From contig DATFAS010000047.1 in NCBI GenBank assembly GCA_035254305.1, positions 1-10,003 of the forward strand: a stretch of 10,003 nt of DNA. Direction: 5' to 3'. Position numbers and translations under genes: made by a program. This DNA comes from DATFAS01 sp035254305. GTDB lineage: Bacteria; Bacillota; Bacilli; Aneurinibacillales; RAOX-1. Below, piece by piece: positions 1 through 7,205 of this stretch. Below the pieces are notes generated by a model that worked only from the letters and a program-made list of their open reading frames with translations, was not told the origin of the DNA and searched no databases. Positions within the stretch are counted from its first letter, which is position 1, and each line of letters begins with the position of its first letter.

Positions 1-2170
1 TCACCAGGTAAACCTTGAGTACTTAGCATCTGTAGCTGCTACAAGAACTGTAGATGGCGAAACTCAAGTATTCCCTGATTCTCTTGTAGGTACAGACTCC
101 CACACTACCATGATTAACGGTCTTGGTGTTGTTGCATGGGGCGTTGGTGGTATTGAAGCAGAAGCTGGTATGCTCGGACAACCTCTTTACTTCGTTACTC
201 CAGAAGTTGTTGGTTTCAAATTTACTGGTAAGCTTGCTGAAGGTGCAACAGCAACTGACCTTGCACTTACTGTTACGAATATCCTTCGTAAGAAGGGTGT
301 TGTAGGTAAATTCGTTGAGTACTTCGGACCAGGTGTTGCTAACATGAGCTTGGCTGATCGTGCTACTGTAGCTAACATGGCTCCTGAATACGGTGCAACT
401 ATGGGATTCTTCCCAGTTGATGCTGAAACATTAAATTACATGAGATTAACAGGCCGTACTGAAGAACAAATCGCACTTGTTGAAGCTTACTACAAAGCTC
501 AAGGCTTGTTCTTAACTGCTGACAGCGCTGAACCTCAATATTCTGATGTAGTTGAACTAGATCTTTCTACTGTAATTCCTTCTCTTGCTGGTCCTAAGCG
601 TCCACAAGACCGTATTGAATTAACAGCTATGAAGTCTGCTTTCAACGAAGCTGTTCGTACCCCAATTGAAAAGGGTGGATTCGGATTAAACGAAGAACAG
701 TTGAAGAAAGAAGCAGTAGTTGAATATCCAAACGGAACTAAAGGAACTGTGAAAAATGGTGCGGTTGTTATCACTGCGATCACAAGCTGTACAAATACAT
801 CTAACCCAAGTGTATTGATCGGTGCAGGTCTTGTTGCGAAGAAAGCTGTTGAGAAAGGTTTAGTTAAACCTGCTTACGTTAAGAGCAGCTTAACTCCTGG
901 ATCTCGTGTTGTAACTGATTACCTTAAAGAAGCTGGATTACTTGATTCATTAGAAGCTATTGGCTTTAACATTGCTGGTTATGGTTGTGCAACTTGTATC
1001 GGTAACTCCGGTCCACTTCCTGACGAAGTAAGCAAAACTGTTGCTGATAGCGATCTAACTGTGGCTGCTGTTCTTTCTGGTAACCGTAACTTCGAAGGAC
1101 GTATCCATGCACAGGTAAAAGCTAACTACCTAGCTTCTCCTCCATTAGTTATCGCTTATGCTTTAGCTGGAACAGTTGATATCGACTTAACAACTGAACC
1201 AATCGGTAACGGTAAAGATGGAAATCCTGTATATCTTAAGGATATCTGGCCAACTTCTAAAGAAATCCAAGATACTCTTAGCCAAGCTGTACGTCCTGAG
1301 CTATTCCGTGATCGTTATGCAAATGTATTCGAAGCTAACGAGCGTTGGAACGCACTTGATGTACCAACTGGTGAACTTTATAAGTGGGAAGAAAAATCTA
1401 CTTATATTCAAGAGCCTTCATTCTTCAAAGAGCTTGGCGAAACACTTAATGACATTGAAAATATTACTGGGGCAACAGCTCTTGCATACCTTGGTGATTC
1501 CGTAACAACTGACCACATTTCACCAGCTGGTAACATCAAGGCTGATTCTCCTGCAGGTTTATACCTACAACAAAATGGGGTTGCAAGTGAAGACTTCAAC
1601 TCTTATGGATCTCGTCGTGGTAACCATGAAGTTATGATGCGTGGTACTTTCGCTAACATCCGTATCCGTAACAAGATGGCTCCTGGAACAGAAGGTGGAG
1701 TAACTACTTACCTTCCTACAGGTGAAGTAATGTCTATCTATGATGCATCTATGAAGTATCAAGATGCTGGTACTCCACTAGTTGTTATCGCAGGTAAAGA
1801 ATACGGTACAGGAAGCTCCCGTGACTGGGCAGCAAAAGGTACTTTCCTACTTGGAGTTAAAGCTGTTATCGCTGAAAGCTATGAGCGTATCCACCGCAGT
1901 AACCTTGTAGGTATGGGTGTTCTTCCACTACAATTCGTAGAAGGAACAAGTGCTGAGACTCTTGGCCTTACTGGAAGAGAAACTTATGATATCACTGGTT
2001 TGAGCAATGATGTTCAACCAGGACAACAAATCAAAGTTGTGGCTACTAAGGAAGACGGAAGCAAGACTGAATTTGACGTAATCGTTCGTCTTGACAGTGT
2101 TGTGGATGTTGAGTACTATCGCAATGGTGGTATTCTTCAAACAGTTCTTCGTCAATTAGCTGCTAAGTAA
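1..2170 (+). CDS. citB: Aconitate hydratase (aconitase), 5'-truncated by window edge
   Basis: This is the C-terminal 722 residues or so of aconitase, which interconverts citrate and isocitrate in the TCA cycle in the cytosol. The reading frame is open from the first full codon at position 2, so the true start lies left of the window; Bacillus CitB is about 900 residues, so roughly 190 are missing. Visible family motifs are GTDSHTTMINGLG near 98-134, the three 4Fe-4S ligand cysteines (ITSCTNTSNP, Cys codon 788-790; GYGCATCIGNSGP, Cys codons 986-988 and 995-997), and the swivel-domain motifs YGSRRGNHE (about 1603-1629) and GTGSSRDWAAKG with SYERIHRSNL (1804-1905). The frame is intact to TAA and is followed at once by a strong terminator, so it ends its transcription unit. 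The codon use looks like that of a highly expressed gene. Bacillus aconitase also binds RNA when it loses its cluster (family knowledge). Identification is very secure. Confidence 0.97.
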   Translation, partial: HQVNLEYLASVAATRTVDGETQVFPDSLVGTDSHTTMINGLGVVAWGVGGIEAEAGMLGQPLYFVTPEVVGFKFTGKLAEGATATDLALTVTNILRKKGVVGKFVEYFGPGVANMSLADRATVANMAPEYGATMGFFPVDAETLNYMRLTGRTEEQIALVEAYYKAQGLFLTADSAEPQYSDVVELDLSTVIPSLAGPKRPQDRIELTAMKSAFNEAVRTPIEKGGFGLNEEQLKKEAVVEYPNGTKGTVKNGAVVITAITSCTNTSNPSVLIGAGLVAKKAVEKGLVKPAYVKSSLTPGSRVVTDYLKEAGLLDSLEAIGFNIAGYGCATCIGNSGPLPDEVSKTVADSDLTVAAVLSGNRNFEGRIHAQVKANYLASPPLVIAYALAGTVDIDLTTEPIGNGKDGNPVYLKDIWPTSKEIQDTLSQAVRPELFRDRYANVFEANERWNALDVPTGELYKWEEKSTYIQEPSFFKELGETLNDIENITGATALAYLGDSVTTDHISPAGNIKADSPAGLYLQQNGVASEDFNSYGSRRGNHEVMMRGTFANIRIRNKMAPGTEGGVTTYLPTGEVMSIYDASMKYQDAGTPLVVIAGKEYGTGSSRDWAAKGTFLLGVKAVIAESYERIHRSNLVGMGVLPLQFVEGTSAETLGLTGRETYDITGLSNDVQPGQQIKVVATKEDGSKTEFDVIVRLDSVVDVEYYRNGGILQTVLRQLAAK

Positions 2171-2176
2171 TATAGA

Positions 2177-2209
2177 AGAAGGAGTCGAATATCGACTCCT
2201 TCTTTTTTT
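2177..2209 (+). terminator. Rho-independent terminator of citB
   Basis: A perfect 12-bp stem (2177-2188 with 2192-2203, AGAAGGAGTCGA) closes a 3-nt loop and runs into seven consecutive T residues, 2203-2209. It begins 6 nt after the aconitase stop codon. On the minus strand the hairpin is followed by only a weak T stretch, so it is probably one-directional, although it also lies just past the end of the convergent gene at 2217-2783. Confidence 0.95.
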
Positions 2210-2216
2210 GTCACCT

Positions 2217-2783
2217 TTATTTACCTTCATCCTCATCTATCATCTTTTCAATTTCTGCAAATAGCTTCTTCATCGACTCCTCATCAAAGGAGCCATCCGC
2301 TTGAAAACTCGCTAATTTTTCTTGTACCTTCTTGCCAATTTCAGGATCTCCTTGTCCTTCAACAGGCGAAAACCAAACTAAGCCTCCGTCTGGCCCACTC
2401 CGTAAATAAGAGGTACGCCAATGATCCGGAAAAGAATATTCCTGTTCTCCATATAGGATGCCAATAACATCTGCTGCCTCAAGTGGAAGGATGTGATGGA
2501 ATATTTCCTTTATACCACCCTCTGCAATATTTAAATGGAGATAAGCAAAATGTAAATAGTGCTCTTCCGTTTCACGATCACGAATGATTTCGTAGAATTC
2601 CATCTCGTTTTGGACTAATTCCTTAATCGTCTCTACTCTCTCTTTCAATAACTCGGGAGAAACCAACTTCATCTGTTTAAATGATTCAATCATTCTTTCT
2701 TGCCCCTTTCTCTTCATTACACATCTTTCTACAAAACCATACAATAAATTCACCAAGGTTCCGACAGCTTTTTCAGACATCAT
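2217..2783 (-). CDS. Uncharacterised cytosolic protein, about 188 aa
   Basis: I do not recognise this family. The protein has no signal peptide or membrane segment and is rich in charged residues. It has a helical N-terminal half (about residues 30-110, with an LxxRVETIKELVQNEMEFYEIIRD stretch), a central aromatic/Gly/Pro-rich part (about 111-143, including FPDHWRTSYLRSGPDGG and WFSPVEG), and an acidic amphipathic C-terminus. The start is uncertain. The first ATG (2783) has no convincing Shine-Dalgarno sequence, whereas an internal ATG at 2693 (residue 31, MIESFK) has AAAGGGG 9 nt upstream, so the true product may be 158 aa. It is convergent with citB and diverges from the HTH gene at 2839, with only 46-55 bp between the outermost starts, so shared control is possible. 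The reading frame and codon use look like a real gene; the function is unknown. Confidence 0.75.
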   Translation of the reverse strand: MMSEKAVGTLVNLLYGFVERCVMKRKGQERMIESFKQMKLVSPELLKERVETIKELVQNEMEFYEIIRDRETEEHYLHFAYLHLNIAEGGIKEIFHHILPLEAADVIGILYGEQEYSFPDHWRTSYLRSGPDGGLVWFSPVEGQGDPEIGKKVQEKLASFQADGSFDEESMKKLFAEIEKMIDEDEGK

Positions 2784-2800
2784 TTGCTAGGATAAACATA

Positions 2801-2816
2801 ATAGCAATATAGCAAT
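2801..2816. repeat. Exact 8-bp tandem repeat in divergent intergenic region
   Basis: ATAGCAAT occurs twice head to tail (2801-2808 and 2809-2816), in the short spacer between the divergent genes at 2217-2783 and 2839-3348. It could be an operator half-site pair for the HTH protein encoded next to it, or chance in AT-rich DNA. Confidence 0.4.
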
Positions 2817-2838
2817 TATTATTGAAAGGATGAGGAGT

Positions 2839-3348
2839 ATGAAGCAAGGAACCCTATATACGATCAAAGAATTGGCCGAACATGTAGAAGTAGACTGGAA
2901 AACTCTCCTCAATTGGAAATATCACTATCTCTTCCATCTTCCCGCTTCTCATGAAGGAAATCAACTAAAATATCCTGCCCAATCCATTGTAATTTTTCAA
3001 TTTATAAAAGAAGCTAAAGAATACGGATTAAATGATGATGTCATTGAGCTTTGGATAGATAAGTATTCAAATAAATCCAATCTAGAAAATATAGACTTCA
3101 CTACCTCCTTGCAAAATTTGATCCAAGAGCTTAGAAATGAATGGTCTTCTCTTCATAATCAGTGGAAACAAGAACGAAAGCACCAACAAGATTCTCTGCT
3201 CTCAATGATGGAGAACATTACATGGGGAGAGCTTAAATTATTACAAAAAAAATGTCCAGAAATACTAACTCTTGAAGAAAACCCAGAAATTCGAACTACA
3301 CTAAAAGGGCCTGTTAGTTCTTTCTTCGAGAGGATTATTTATCACTAA
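2839..3348 (+). CDS. MerR-like helix-turn-helix protein with C-terminal helical region
   Basis: This is a putative DNA-binding protein of 169 aa. The N-terminus (about residues 5-35, LYTIKELAEHVEVDWKTLLNW) reads like the winged HTH of MerR-type proteins: a T-I-K-E-L-A first helix, then a recognition helix ending in W. A YPAQSIVIFQFIKEAKEYG stretch (about 46-64) matches the second helical part of such domains. The rest (about 88-125, LQNLIQELRNEWSSLHNQWKQERK) is strongly helical and may form a coiled coil for dimerisation. No metal-binding cysteine pattern of classical MerR sensors is seen. I prefer the ATG at 2839 over the one at 2830, because AAAGGA (2825-2830) lies 8 nt upstream of 2839 but abuts the earlier ATG. 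It is divergent from the unknown gene at 2217-2783. RacA-like chromosome-binding and MerR-like transcription-factor roles are both conceivable; the target is unknown. Confidence 0.75.
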   Translation: MKQGTLYTIKELAEHVEVDWKTLLNWKYHYLFHLPASHEGNQLKYPAQSIVIFQFIKEAKEYGLNDDVIELWIDKYSNKSNLENIDFTTSLQNLIQELRNEWSSLHNQWKQERKHQQDSLLSMMENITWGELKLLQKKCPEILTLEENPEIRTTLKGPVSSFFERIIYH

Positions 3349-3441
3349 AATTCTTTCATTCATAAGAATATGTATCCTAGTATAAATTACCTTCAGAGGG
3401 GTATGAAGGCCCCGTTGAGAAGACCATTTCAATTGCCACTG

Positions 3442-3479
3442 AAAAAAGAGCACTCCCGTAAACCTCTTACGTGGAGTGC
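3442..3479 (-). terminator. Terminator of the exported-protein gene, possibly bidirectional
   Basis: The stem pairs GCACTCC plus CGTAA (3450-3461) with TTACG, one bulged T, and GGAGTGC (3467-3479) around a 5-nt loop. Read on the minus strand it is followed by TCTTTTTT (A-run 3442-3447), 5 nt after the stop codon of the gene ending at 3484. On the plus strand the hairpin is followed by a T-rich but interrupted stretch, so it may also stop transcription of the convergent HTH gene. Confidence 0.88.
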
Positions 3480-3483
3480 ATTC

Positions 3484-3969
3484 TTATTTGTTGGTTCCAT
3501 CTATTCCTATCGTATGGTGAATGAAAATAGATTTGCGATGCTCCGCAGTTGATCCTTTAGCTTCCACAATGAGTTCGTAAGAAAATCCTTCATCTGCCTT
3601 GTAGGGAAAATCTACTTCCCAACCATCTGCACCATTTGTATCTTCCTTATACAACTGACGATCCTCCCAAGAACCTACCTCCATATGAGTAAGCCAGAAA
3701 CGAACACTGTCTGCATTTGCAGCTTTTACTTGAATATGCAGCTTCCCACTACCATTCGGTAGTAAAACAATCCCATCTGAATCCGCAACGGTTGGTGAGG
3801 TTTGTATACTGATAATAGAAGGTGCGGCTGGTGCTTGTGTCTGTGTCTGTGACTGTGCCTGTATTGATGCGATCCGTTTAGATGAAGTTATTTTAGAAGT
3901 AGAAACTATAGATGTGGTCACTAATGGTACCATTATCAAGAGAAACACTTTGAATATTCGTCCAAACAT
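3484..3969 (-). CDS. Small exported or membrane-anchored protein, unknown function
   Basis: I do not recognise this 161-aa protein. Residues 1-5 hold a positive charge (MFGRIFK), and about 6-24 form a hydrophobic segment (VFLLIMVPLVTTSIV), giving a signal peptide or membrane anchor; no lipobox cysteine is present. A low-complexity linker rich in Ser, Thr and Gln follows (about 25-50, including QSQTQTQ). Residues about 52-152 then form a domain with alternating hydrophobic strands (KLHIQVKAANADSVRFWLT, FSYELIVEAKGS), suggestive of a beta-sandwich/Ig-like extracellular fold; this fold is an inference. I chose the ATG at 3969, because AGGGGTG lies 6 nt upstream; the GTG at 3978 overlaps that site. 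It has its own terminator and stands alone between a convergent HTH gene and the sigma-54 regulator. It probably acts at the cell surface. Confidence 0.78.
   Translation of the reverse strand: MFGRIFKVFLLIMVPLVTTSIVSTSKITSSKRIASIQAQSQTQTQAPAAPSIISIQTSPTVADSDGIVLLPNGSGKLHIQVKAANADSVRFWLTHMEVGSWEDRQLYKEDTNGADGWEVDFPYKADEGFSYELIVEAKGSTAEHRKSIFIHHTIGIDGTNK
3835..3864. repeat. Hexanucleotide tandem repeat inside the exported-protein gene
   Basis: Five consecutive 6-bp units of the form YTGTNN (TTGTGT, CTGTGT, CTGTGA, CTGTGC, CTGTAT) encode the alternating Gln linker on the minus strand. Because the unit is 6 bp, changes in copy number would keep the reading frame and only lengthen or shorten the linker. 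Confidence 0.75.
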
Positions 3970-4025
3970 CAATTTCACCCCTACTGTATATTATTTCCAA
4001 TCATTAAGTAGGGTATCCTATCGAT

Positions 4026-4063
4026 AAAAAATAACCCTAGATCTGATTAAAGTAGATCTAAGG
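4026..4063 (-). terminator. Probable terminator of the sigma-54 regulator gene
   Basis: TAGATCT (4038-4044) pairs with AGATCTA (4054-4060) around a 9-nt loop, extended past one bulged base by CC/GG. On the minus strand it is followed by TTATTTTTT. It lies about 105 nt beyond the regulator's stop codon, so the mRNA would carry a modest 3' untranslated tail. The stem is weak in GC, hence moderate confidence. Confidence 0.5.
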
Positions 4064-4165
4064 CTATAGAGACATTGGACTCGTGGGTTCGTTCGTTTCT
4101 ACTGGTATGGCGAAACTATAAAAGACGCTACACCCATGTTTATCATATCTGCCAGATCAAGTAGG
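4064..4165. other. Intergenic tail downstream of the regulator, no gene seen
   Basis: This is the 3' untranslated stretch between the regulator stop and its probable terminator. I find no ORF with a ribosome binding site on either strand and no convincing promoter. Confidence 0.6.
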
Positions 4166-5611
4166 TCAAGTCCTCTCTAAAAAATCTATCCCATATAACT
4201 TACATTTATCATAAAAACTCGTTTTACTAATCCCAAGTAACTTTGCAGCATTTTGTTTATTCCCATTTGCGGCTTCTAATGATTCAAGTAATGCCTCCTT
4301 CTCAACCTTAGCTAAAGTAACTTTTAGTGGGACAACTTCCTTTCCTCCCTGCAAAGTTCTATTCCCTTCAATTAAATGCCCTCCATCCTTCGCCTTAGAT
4401 GGACTTGAACTCACTTTTCCCTCGCTAAGATACAAGGGTAAATGCGACAACAGAATAACTTTACCATCCAGTACATTAATTGCTCTCTCTAAGACATTTT
4501 CTAACTCTCGAATATTTCCAGGCCAAATGTGATTTTGTAAACATTCAATGACCCCGGGAGACAGAATAATTCCTTGACGATAGAATTTTCTTTCTAGCTT
4601 TTTCAATAGGAACCCGGCAACAGATGCAATATCCTCCTGTCTTTCTCGTAAAGAAGGCAACTCAATCTTTATGACATTCAGACGATAGTAAAGATCTCTG
4701 CGAAAATGACCTTCTTCAACCATTTCCTCCAAATGACGGTGTGTAGCCGCAATAATACGAACATCGACTGCTATAGGGCCTTGCCCACCGACTCGTTCAA
4801 TTTCTTTTTCCTGTAAAACACGAAGGAGTTTACTTTGCATGGATAGGGGCATATCACCAATCTCATCAAGAAAAATTGTACCGCGATTTGCGAGTTCAAA
4901 CTTCCCCTTTTTCCCACCTCTTTTGGCACCTGTAAATGCCCCTTCCTCGTAACCAAAAAGCTCTGATTCCAATAAGTGTTCAGGAATAGACGCACAGTTT
5001 ACACGGATAAAAGGCGCCTTCGATCGTTGACTCATTCTATGAATGGCATGGGCAAAGAGCTCCTTGCCCGTTCCTGACTCCCCTGTTAGAAGAACAGCCG
5101 ATTGCCCTACTGAAACCTTTTCTGCTAATCGTTTTGCTTCTATAAATTTTGGATTATCACCAATTAGATCTTCAAAACTATACTTAGCACGGAGTTCCTT
5201 TTCAAACTCCTTTTTATAGTATTTAAGCTCATCTAATAAAGGCTGAAGCCTCCTCGAATAATCTAGCCACTCTTTCGGATTACGGAAGATTACGGTTCCA
5301 ACAGCACCTACTAACTGATTTTCAATATATAATGGATAACGATTAGCAATCATTTCACTTCCATTAATCGGATGAACAGAAGCAACCTCTGCTTTTTGCG
5401 TTTTCAATACAATATGCATCCGTGTATTTTCGATTACCTGTTGAACAGGTTTTCCCACCGCTTCGTCTTGAGTCGTTCCAAGAAACTCGCAATATTCCTG
5501 ATTAATGTAGAGAACAATACCGTGGAGATCTACGACTACAACCCATTCAGCAGCAACCTTAATAATTTCTTGCAACCACTCATAAGGCAACTTTTTCATC
5601 ACAGGTCTCAT
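4166..5611 (-). CDS. Sigma-54-dependent transcriptional activator (PAS, AAA+, Fis-type HTH)
   Basis: This is an enhancer-binding protein of 481 aa that uses ATP to open promoters bound by sigma-54 (SigL) RNA polymerase. Residues about 8-115 form a PAS sensor domain (VVVVDLHGIVLYINQEYCEFLG), followed by a charged helical linker (115-145). The AAA+ domain has Walker A GESGTGKE (177-184), the sigma-54-contacting loop GAFTGA (224-229), Walker B GTIFLDE (244-250), arginine fingers in FRRDLYYRLN (303-312) and WPGNIRELENV (363-373). A C-terminal Fis-type HTH lies at about 434-475 (NGNKQNAAKLLGISKTSFYDK). No receiver domain is present, so it likely senses a small molecule through PAS, as proposed for RocR-type activators. 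The start at 5611 has GTGAGG 7-8 nt upstream; Met5 has none. It follows the ketone-body operon on the same strand but is separated from it by a terminator. By position and by the -24/-12 promoter at 9746-9761, it is the likely activator of that operon (inference). Confidence 0.95.
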   Translation of the reverse strand: MRPVMKKLPYEWLQEIIKVAAEWVVVVDLHGIVLYINQEYCEFLGTTQDEAVGKPVQQVIENTRMHIVLKTQKAEVASVHPINGSEMIANRYPLYIENQLVGAVGTVIFRNPKEWLDYSRRLQPLLDELKYYKKEFEKELRAKYSFEDLIGDNPKFIEAKRLAEKVSVGQSAVLLTGESGTGKELFAHAIHRMSQRSKAPFIRVNCASIPEHLLESELFGYEEGAFTGAKRGGKKGKFELANRGTIFLDEIGDMPLSMQSKLLRVLQEKEIERVGGQGPIAVDVRIIAATHRHLEEMVEEGHFRRDLYYRLNVIKIELPSLRERQEDIASVAGFLLKKLERKFYRQGIILSPGVIECLQNHIWPGNIRELENVLERAINVLDGKVILLSHLPLYLSEGKVSSSPSKAKDGGHLIEGNRTLQGGKEVVPLKVTLAKVEKEALLESLEAANGNKQNAAKLLGISKTSFYDKCKLYGIDFLERT

Positions 5612-5648
5612 TCGTATTCCTCACATTCCATGGAAATTTTATTCTTTG

Positions 5649-5654
5649 ATTATA
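5649..5654 (-). promoter_or_regulatory. Candidate sigma-A -10 box of the sigma-54 activator gene
   Basis: A perfect TATAAT on the minus strand lies 37 bp upstream of the regulator's ATG. No good -35 hexamer is found at 16-18 bp; that position falls at the edge of the T-run of the preceding operon's terminator. The regulator may therefore be weakly and constitutively expressed. Confidence 0.5.
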
Positions 5655-5668
5655 TCAAAAATTGAAAC

Positions 5669-5716
5669 AAAAAAGAGCGCTTTCTCTATCCACCTAGTGG
5701 AAAGATAACACGCTCT
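5669..5716 (-). terminator. Terminator of the ketone-body operon
   Basis: AGAGCG (5674-5679) pairs with CGCTCT (5711-5716) at the base of a long hairpin that also contains a TCCAC/GTGGA apical stem. Read on the minus strand it ends in a T-run (A-run 5669-5674). It follows the dehydrogenase stop by 14 nt and separates the operon from the downstream regulator. Confidence 0.88.
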
Positions 5717-5729
5717 AGTTATAGCTTTT

Positions 5730-6512
5730 TTATTGAATGGTATAGCCACCATCAAGCACAACAGCCTGACCTGTCACACCTTTTGACTTATCACTAGCAA
5801 GGAAGGTTGCATAATCTGCAATCTCTTCTACCGATAATAGTCGCCGTTGTGGAACAAGTGGATAGATTACATCCTCCAATACTCTTTCTAAAGGTACATG
5901 ACGTGTTTTTGCTAAATCTTTTAATTGATTCTGAACTAATGGTGTATCTACATAACCTGGACAAAGCGCATTTACTGTAATTCCATGGACAGCACCCTCA
6001 AGTGCTGCAACCTTTGTTAGCCCTATAACCCCATGCTTTGCACTGTTATATGCAGCTTTTCCCGCAAACCCCACTAAGCCATTAATGGAGGCCATATTAA
6101 TAATACGCCCATAACCTTGCTCTTTCATGATCGGAAACGCATGTTTTATTCCTGTGAATGGGGCAGTTAACATGACTTTTACTAATTTTTCAAATTTCTC
6201 AGTTTCAAATTCTTCAATCGGTGATACATGCTGCAGCCCTGCGTTATTGACAAGAATATCTAATCTACCGAAATTTTTTAGCGTCGTATCGATCGATACC
6301 TTGAACTGACTCTCATTTGTCACGTCACACGGAATTCCTACTACTTCAAACCCTTGGTCTTGCAGTTGTTTGGCTACTCCTCGACAAGCCTCTTCATTCA
6401 AATCTGTGATAACGACCTTTGCACCAACACGTGCAAAACCATCTGCAATCGCGAGTCCAATCCCACTTGCTGCCCCCGTAACCAGTGCTACATGTCCTTC
6501 TAGCATTTTCAT
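5730..6512 (-). CDS. D-3-hydroxybutyrate dehydrogenase (SDR family)
   Basis: This enzyme is likely to oxidise D-3-hydroxybutyrate to acetoacetate with NAD+ in the cytosol. The 260-aa length is typical of short-chain dehydrogenases. Visible features are the cofactor motif TGAASGIG (12-19), Asp37 after the second strand (NAD preference), NNAG (89-92), catalytic Ser142, and the YNSAK motif with Tyr155 and Lys159. The stretches NNAGLQHVSPIEEF (89-102) and CPGYVDTPLV (184-193) are characteristic of 3-hydroxybutyrate dehydrogenases rather than generic SDRs. The start at 6512 has GGGGGG 6 nt upstream. It is the last gene of a four-gene operon, 29 nt after the CoA-transferase B subunit, and supplies that enzyme's acetoacetate. 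It corresponds by order and family to B. subtilis YxjF. The substrate is inferred from motifs plus context and is fairly secure. Confidence 0.93.
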   Translation of the reverse strand: MKMLEGHVALVTGAASGIGLAIADGFARVGAKVVITDLNEEACRGVAKQLQDQGFEVVGIPCDVTNESQFKVSIDTTLKNFGRLDILVNNAGLQHVSPIEEFETEKFEKLVKVMLTAPFTGIKHAFPIMKEQGYGRIINMASINGLVGFAGKAAYNSAKHGVIGLTKVAALEGAVHGITVNALCPGYVDTPLVQNQLKDLAKTRHVPLERVLEDVIYPLVPQRRLLSVEEIADYATFLASDKSKGVTGQAVVLDGGYTIQ

Positions 6513-6541
6513 ATGGTGCCCCCCAAAAAATTGCCTATTTA

Positions 6542-7201
6542 TTATATAGTTTCGTTTGCTAAGAACGAAGGGATAATGGTAAAAGCTGCTTCTGTCTTCG
6601 CTTTTACTTCTTCTAAGCTAACACCCTCTTGAGTTTCTACCAAAACCATTCCCTCTCTAGTAAAATCAAACACGGCCAAGTCCGTAATTAACCGATGAAC
6701 CACACGTTGCCCTGTTAATGGAAGAGTACATTCCCTTTTTATTTTTGATTCTCCATGTTTATTTACATGTTCCATAATCACGACCACTCGTTTTGCACCA
6801 TTCACTAGATCCATGGCACCGCCCATGCCCTTGATCATTTTTCCAGGAATCATCCAATTTGCAAGATCCCCATTCTCAGAAACCTCCATCCCACCGAGAA
6901 TCGCCAAATCAATATGTCCTCCACGAATCATGGCAAATGATTCAGCACTATCAAAGAAGGAAGCGCCAGGTACTGTGGTCACCGTTTCTTTCCCCGCGTT
7001 AATAAGGTCGGCTTCTTCCATACCATCTACAGGATAAGGGCCGATGCCAAGAAGACCATTTTCCGATTGCAGTAATACTTTATACTCCTTTGGTATTTCA
7101 TTAGCAACAAGGGTTGGCATACCAATTCCTAAGTTTACATTCATCCCATCTTGAATCTCTTTTACAGCTCTTCTAACGATTGTAATTCGTATATCTTCCA
7201 T
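6542..7201 (-). CDS. scoB: Succinyl-CoA:3-oxoacid CoA-transferase, subunit B
   Basis: This is the catalytic subunit (219 aa) of the heterotetrameric transferase that moves CoA from succinyl-CoA to acetoacetate, giving acetoacetyl-CoA and succinate. The active-site glutamate is Glu47 in SENGLLGIGPYP (46-57). NLGIGMPTLV (23-32), GGHIDLAILGGMEV (94-107) and GMGGAMDLV (125-133) are family motifs. Its length is normal for the bacterial B subunit. Translation is likely coupled to subunit A, since only 4 nt separate the A stop codon from this ATG and the G-run ribosome binding site lies inside the end of the A gene. Related acetate- or butyrate-CoA transferases share the fold, but the neighbouring 3-hydroxybutyrate dehydrogenase favours the acetoacetate enzyme. 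Confidence 0.95.
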   Translation of the reverse strand: MEDIRITIVRRAVKEIQDGMNVNLGIGMPTLVANEIPKEYKVLLQSENGLLGIGPYPVDGMEEADLINAGKETVTTVPGASFFDSAESFAMIRGGHIDLAILGGMEVSENGDLANWMIPGKMIKGMGGAMDLVNGAKRVVVIMEHVNKHGESKIKRECTLPLTGQRVVHRLITDLAVFDFTREGMVLVETQEGVSLEEVKAKTEAAFTIIPSFLANETI

Positions 7202-7205
7202 TATT

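Noticed and set aside
2830..2838. Upstream ATG at 2830 as start of the HTH protein
   Set aside because: The ATG directly abuts GAAAGG, leaving no spacing, whereas ATG 2839 has AAAGGA 8 nt upstream.
3400..3416. GGGG...CCCC mini-hairpin downstream of the HTH gene
   Set aside because: Only 4 bp with an 8-nt loop and no T-run; the stronger hairpin at 3442-3479 explains termination.
3370..3552. Plus-strand ORF of 60 codons between the HTH gene and the exported-protein gene
   Set aside because: It runs through the terminator hairpin at 3442-3479 and into the 3' end of the minus-strand exported-protein gene, has no proper ribosome binding site, and shows no domain-like composition.
3970..3978. GTG at 3978 as start of the exported protein
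   Set aside because: The GTG is part of the AGGGGTG ribosome binding site that serves ATG 3969, so it cannot also be the start.
5612..5640. Possible further copy of the activator palindrome upstream of the regulator gene (TTCCATGGAA)
   Set aside because: Half-sites are only 2 bp apart instead of 8, so it does not match the TTCC-N8-GGAA geometry; autoregulation through this motif is not supported.
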